Part shown: positions 61,346-64,000 of the stretch, one piece after another
How the letters are laid out: every line of letters begins with the position of its first letter
Position numbering within the stretch: position 1 is the first letter of the stretch
Assembly: GCF_000968015.1 (NCBI RefSeq)
Contig: NZ_LACH01000014.1
Coordinates: 36,945-100,944, forward strand
From: Pseudomonas fluorescens
GTDB lineage: Bacteria > Pseudomonadota > Gammaproteobacteria > Pseudomonadales > Pseudomonadaceae
Length of the DNA: 64,000 nt
Reading direction: 5' to 3'
Notes under the pieces: generated by a model
Seen by the model: only the letters and a program-made list of their open reading frames with translations
Told to the model about the DNA's origin: nothing
Databases searched by the model: none
Translations under genes and position numbers: made by a program

Positions 61346-62833
61346 ATGACCGTGCTCAAAGCACTCAAGAAAATGTTCGGTAAAAGCGAGACTGAGCAGC
61401 TCGCGCCAGTCTCCAGCGCTCCGTCTCACCATCCCAGCCACCGCACCGACGGTAATCAGTCTGGCCGGACCGCAACCGTAGCGGTACCGAAGCACGAGCC
61501 GACGACCACACCGGCCGTCCAACCCGTTGAGGCTCAGGCCTCTGAAGAACCGATCAGCGAAGCTGCAAAACCTGCCCGACCGCGTCGCGAACCGAAGCCA
61601 AAAGCACCGGTTATCCCCTGGAAACTCGAAGACTTCGCCGTCGAACCCCAGGAAGGCAAAACCCGTTTCCACGATTTCAAACTCGCCCCTGAACTGATGC
61701 ACGCCATCCAGGACCTGGGCTTCCCGTATTGCACGCCGATCCAGGCGCAGGTGCTTGGCTTTACCCTCGCGGGCAAAGACGCCATCGGTCGCGCCCAGAC
61801 CGGCACTGGCAAAACCGCTGCATTCCTGATTTCGATCATCACCCAGTTGCTGCAAACCCCACCGCCGAAAGAGCGTTACATGGGCGAGCCGCGGGCGCTG
61901 ATCATTGCACCGACCCGTGAACTGGTGGTGCAGATTGCCAAGGACGCAGCCGACCTGACCAAATACACCGGCCTCAACGTCATGACGTTTGTCGGCGGCA
62001 TGGACTTCGACAAGCAGCTCAAGCACCTCGAAGCCCGTCATTGCGACATCCTCGTGGCCACCCCGGGCCGCCTGCTCGACTTCAACCAGCGCGGCGACGT
62101 GCACCTGGACATGGTCGAAGTCATGGTCCTGGACGAAGCCGACCGGATGCTCGACATGGGTTTCATCCCGCAAGTGCGTCAGATCATTCGCCAGACTCCG
62201 CCGAAGAACGAGCGTCAGACGCTGCTGTTCTCCGCGACCTTCACCGAAGACGTGATGAACCTGGCCAAGCAATGGACCACCGACCCGTCGATCGTCGAGA
62301 TCGAGTCGCAGAACGTGGCCAGCGAAAACGTCGAGCAACACATCTACGCCGTGGCCGGTGCCGACAAATACAAACTGCTCTACAACCTGGTCAACGACAA
62401 CGGTTGGGAGCGAGTGATGGTGTTCGCCAACCGCAAGGATGAAGTGCGGCGCATCGAAGAACGCCTGGTGCGCGATGGCGTCAACGCCGCGCAGCTGTCC
62501 GGCGACGTTCCTCAGCACAAGCGCATCAAGACCCTGGAAGGTTTCCGCGAAGGCAAGATCCGCGTCCTGGTCGCCACCGATGTGGCCGGTCGCGGCATCC
62601 ACATCGACGGCATCAGCCACGTGATCAACTTCACGCTGCCGGAAGTCCCGGACGACTACGTGCACCGCATCGGTCGTACCGGTCGTGCCGGCGCCGATGG
62701 CGTGTCCATCAGTTTTGCCGGTGAAGATGACTCGTATCAGCTACCGTCCATCGAAGCATTGCTGGGTCGCAAGATCAGCTGTGAAACGCCACCGACGCAT
62801 CTATTGCGGGCGGTTGAGCGCAAGCGCCCATAA
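61346..62833 (+). CDS. rhlB: ATP-dependent RNA helicase RhlB
   Basis: DEAD-box helicase; RhlB can work with RNase E in RNA decay. The 495-residue protein has a long charged, Pro/Ala-rich N-terminal extension (about 15-90) before the Q-motif ([10 protein letters not shown]), motif I AQTGTGKT, Ia [28 protein letters not shown] and [12 protein letters not shown]. The N-terminal extension is a pseudomonad feature and is likely disordered. It is followed by a strong terminator. Confidence 0.94.
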   Translation: MTVLKALKKMFGKSETEQLAPVSSAPSHHPSHRTDGNQSGRTATVAVPKHEPTTTPAVQPVEAQASEEPISEAAKPARPRREPKPKAPVIPWKLEDFAVEPQEGKTRFHDFKLAPELMHAIQDLGFPYCTPIQAQVLGFTLAGKDAIGRAQTGTGKTAAFLISIITQLLQTPPPKERYMGEPRALIIAPTRELVVQIAKDAADLTKYTGLNVMTFVGGMDFDKQLKHLEARHCDILVATPGRLLDFNQRGDVHLDMVEVMVLDEADRMLDMGFIPQVRQIIRQTPPKNERQTLLFSATFTEDVMNLAKQWTTDPSIVEIESQNVASENVEQHIYAVAGADKYKLLYNLVNDNGWERVMVFANRKDEVRRIEERLVRDGVNAAQLSGDVPQHKRIKTLEGFREGKIRVLVATDVAGRGIHIDGISHVINFTLPEVPDDYVHRIGRTGRAGADGVSISFAGEDDSYQLPSIEALLGRKISCETPPTHLLRAVERKRP

Positions 62834-62853
62834 CGCGGGTCGCACTAAAAGAG

Positions 62854-62884
62854 GCGCAGCCGGAAACGGACTGCGCTTTTTTTT
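62854..62884 (+). terminator. Rho-independent terminator after rhlB
   Basis: GCGCAG (62854-62859) pairs with CTGCGC (62871-62876), with an inner CCG/CGG pair, then eight T residues. Confidence 0.95.
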
Positions 62885-62894
62885 CGTCCGGAGA

Positions 62895-62926
62895 TTGATC
62901 GACACAACTAAAAGTCCATAATGGAC
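62895..62926 (+). promoter_or_regulatory. Promoter and operator of the dauB-like gene
   Basis: -35 TTGATC (62895-62900) and -10 CATAAT (62917-62922) are 16 bases apart. The -10 lies inside the perfect 13-base palindrome GTCCAT-A-ATGGAC (62914-62926), a likely repressor site. Confidence 0.65.
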
Positions 62927-62959
62927 AAATTAGTTTACTTCCAGCTCCCGGAGCCGACC

Positions 62960-63907
62960 ATGTCCAGTACGCCTTACGTGATCACCCAACCTCAGGCCCG
63001 CGAGCTGCTGGCGCAGGTCGACGTGCCGCAGATCTTGCGCAAGCTGTTCCTCGACCTGGCCGCCGGGCAAGCCGTGCAACCTGCGCAGCAGCTGGTGGAA
63101 TTCCCGCAGGGCGCTGGTGACTTCATCAACTACCTGGGCGTACTGGCCGAAGACGGCGTTTACGGGGTCAAGACCTCGCCGTACATCGTGCGTGAACAAG
63201 GCCCGCTGGTGACCGCCTGGACGCTGCTGATGTCGATGCAGACCGGCCAGCCGTTGCTGCTCTGCGATGCCGGCGAACTGACCACTGCTCGCACCGCTGC
63301 AACAACCGCCGTGGCGGTCGACGCTCTCGCCCCGCTCAAGGCCGAACGCCTGGCGATCATCGGCAGCGGCAAAGTCGCCCAAGCGCACTTGCACTACGTC
63401 AAAAGTCTGCGCGACTGGCAGAGCATCAGCCTCTACTCGCCGAGCCTGAGCGACAAGAATCCCGAAGTATTGGCACAACTCAAAAGCCTCGATCCTCGCC
63501 TGACCATCGTCGACAGCCGTGAAGCAGCCGTTCAAGACGCCGATGTCATCATGCTCTGCACCTCGTCCGCAGGGCCGGTGATCGACCCGTCAAGCTTGAG
63601 CAAACCGGCGCTGATCACTTCGATCAGCACCAACGCACCGCGTGCCCACGAAGTGCCGCCGCAGAGCCTCAATGATATGCAGGTGTTCTGTGACTATCGT
63701 CTGACCACCCCGGGCTCGGCCGGCGAAATGCTGATTGCCGGTGAACAATATGGCTGGGACAAAAACGCGATCATCGGCGACCTGCCGGATCTGCTCAGCG
63801 AAAAAGTCCAGCGCCCTGGCTATGACCGCCATGTGTTCTTCCGCTCCATCGGTCTGGGCCTGGAAGACATTGCACTGGCCAATGCCATCTACCAACTACA
63901 GCACTAA
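62960..63907 (+). CDS. dauB: Ornithine cyclodeaminase/mu-crystallin family dehydrogenase, DauB-like
   Basis: The 315-residue protein has the family's NAD(P)-binding motif IIGSGKVAQAHLHY (about 138-151) and substrate residues near the N-terminus. I chose the ATG at 62960, which has GGAG six bases upstream; the ATG at 62921 lies inside the promoter palindrome. Its place right after rhlB matches dauB of P. aeruginosa, which makes L-arginine from 2-ketoarginine and ammonia after DauA oxidises D-arginine. A dauA partner would lie beyond the window. Related enzymes also reduce pyrroline-2-carboxylate, so the name is provisional. Confidence 0.7.
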   Translation: MSSTPYVITQPQARELLAQVDVPQILRKLFLDLAAGQAVQPAQQLVEFPQGAGDFINYLGVLAEDGVYGVKTSPYIVREQGPLVTAWTLLMSMQTGQPLLLCDAGELTTARTAATTAVAVDALAPLKAERLAIIGSGKVAQAHLHYVKSLRDWQSISLYSPSLSDKNPEVLAQLKSLDPRLTIVDSREAAVQDADVIMLCTSSAGPVIDPSSLSKPALITSISTNAPRAHEVPPQSLNDMQVFCDYRLTTPGSAGEMLIAGEQYGWDKNAIIGDLPDLLSEKVQRPGYDRHVFFRSIGLGLEDIALANAIYQLQH

Positions 63908-63921
63908 CACCACAAACCCTG

Positions 63922-64000
63922 TGTAGGAGCTGACGAGTGAAACGAGGCTGCGATCTTTTGATCTTGCCTTAAAAGCAAAGTCAAAAGATCGCAGCCTCGT
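63922..64000. repeat. REPIN, family B, cut by the window end
   Basis: TGTAGGAGCTGACGAGTGAA opens the left arm, and the inverted right arm (GATCGCAGCCTCGT) runs off the end of the window. It follows the dauB-like stop by about 14 bases. Confidence 0.9.

Overview
The window is a stretch of chromosome from a fluorescent-group Pseudomonas. The gene content and local order match pseudomonads (xerD-dsbC-hom-thrC; rpsP-rimM-trmD-rplS next to ffh; nagA/SIS/PTS next to purL-mltF; pepA-holC-valS; aapJQMP-estB-rhlB). The esterase has the length (218 aa) and the Ser114/Asp168/His199 triad known for P. fluorescens carboxylesterase II. Intergenic gaps are full of REP/REPIN inverted repeats typical of this group. 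I see no prophage, transposase, integron, CRISPR array, rRNA or tRNA.

Layout. 1-1.9 kb: a DUF3509-type gene and a periplasmic-binding/PAS sensor without a kinase. 2-7 kb: threonine biosynthesis (thrC, hom), dsbC and xerD. 7-10.5 kb: the ribosomal operon rpsP-rimM-trmD-rplS and ffh. 10.6-19.1 kb: a CcsA-like membrane protein, a CNNM/CorC-type protein, an MFS transporter, purT, a VUT-family protein, DUF1289 plus gamma-carbonic anhydrase, two divergent Nudix hydrolases and an L,D-transpeptidase. 19.4-26.9 kb: an N-acetylglucosamine uptake and catabolism locus (GntR regulator, NagA, SIS deaminase, EIIA-HPr-EI fusion, EIICB permease). 27-33 kb: a NIF3-like protein, purL and mltF. 33-39 kb: pdxJ-recO-era-rnc-lepB-lepA, read right to left. 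39-50.9 kb: lptG-lptF, pepA, holC, valS, rlmF, an HU gene, yejK and a membrane-anchored glutaredoxin. 51-54.9 kb: GST, GIY-YIG, NTF2-like, a CynX-type MFS transporter and its FadR-type regulator. 55.1-55.9 kb: an MqsR/MqsA toxin-antitoxin pair, the only clearly accessory module. 56-60.1 kb: the amino-acid ABC transporter aapJQMP. 60.6-64 kb: estB, rhlB and a dauB-like dehydrogenase.

How the parts work together. The nag locus is a self-contained phosphorelay: PEP to EI, HPr and EIIA in one protein, then to the NagE EIIB domain and GlcNAc, followed by NagA deacetylation and probable SIS-domain deamination to fructose-6-phosphate. Its PTS genes carry A-rich AAN repeats at or just before their start codons, as does aapJ, which suggests Hfq/Crc catabolite repression of both uptake systems.

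Most of the window is ordinary core genome. The observations most worth following are the second NagE IIB domain without a catalytic cysteine, a REPIN nested in a REPIN, a REPIN that supplies a stop codon, a 39-codon ORF coupled to rnc where a DUF4845 gene is usual, the lepA cluster without algU-muc genes upstream, the kinase-less sensor, and well-defined operators at nag, mqsRA, the FadR-MFS operon and dauB. I did not find a convincing wholly new system.
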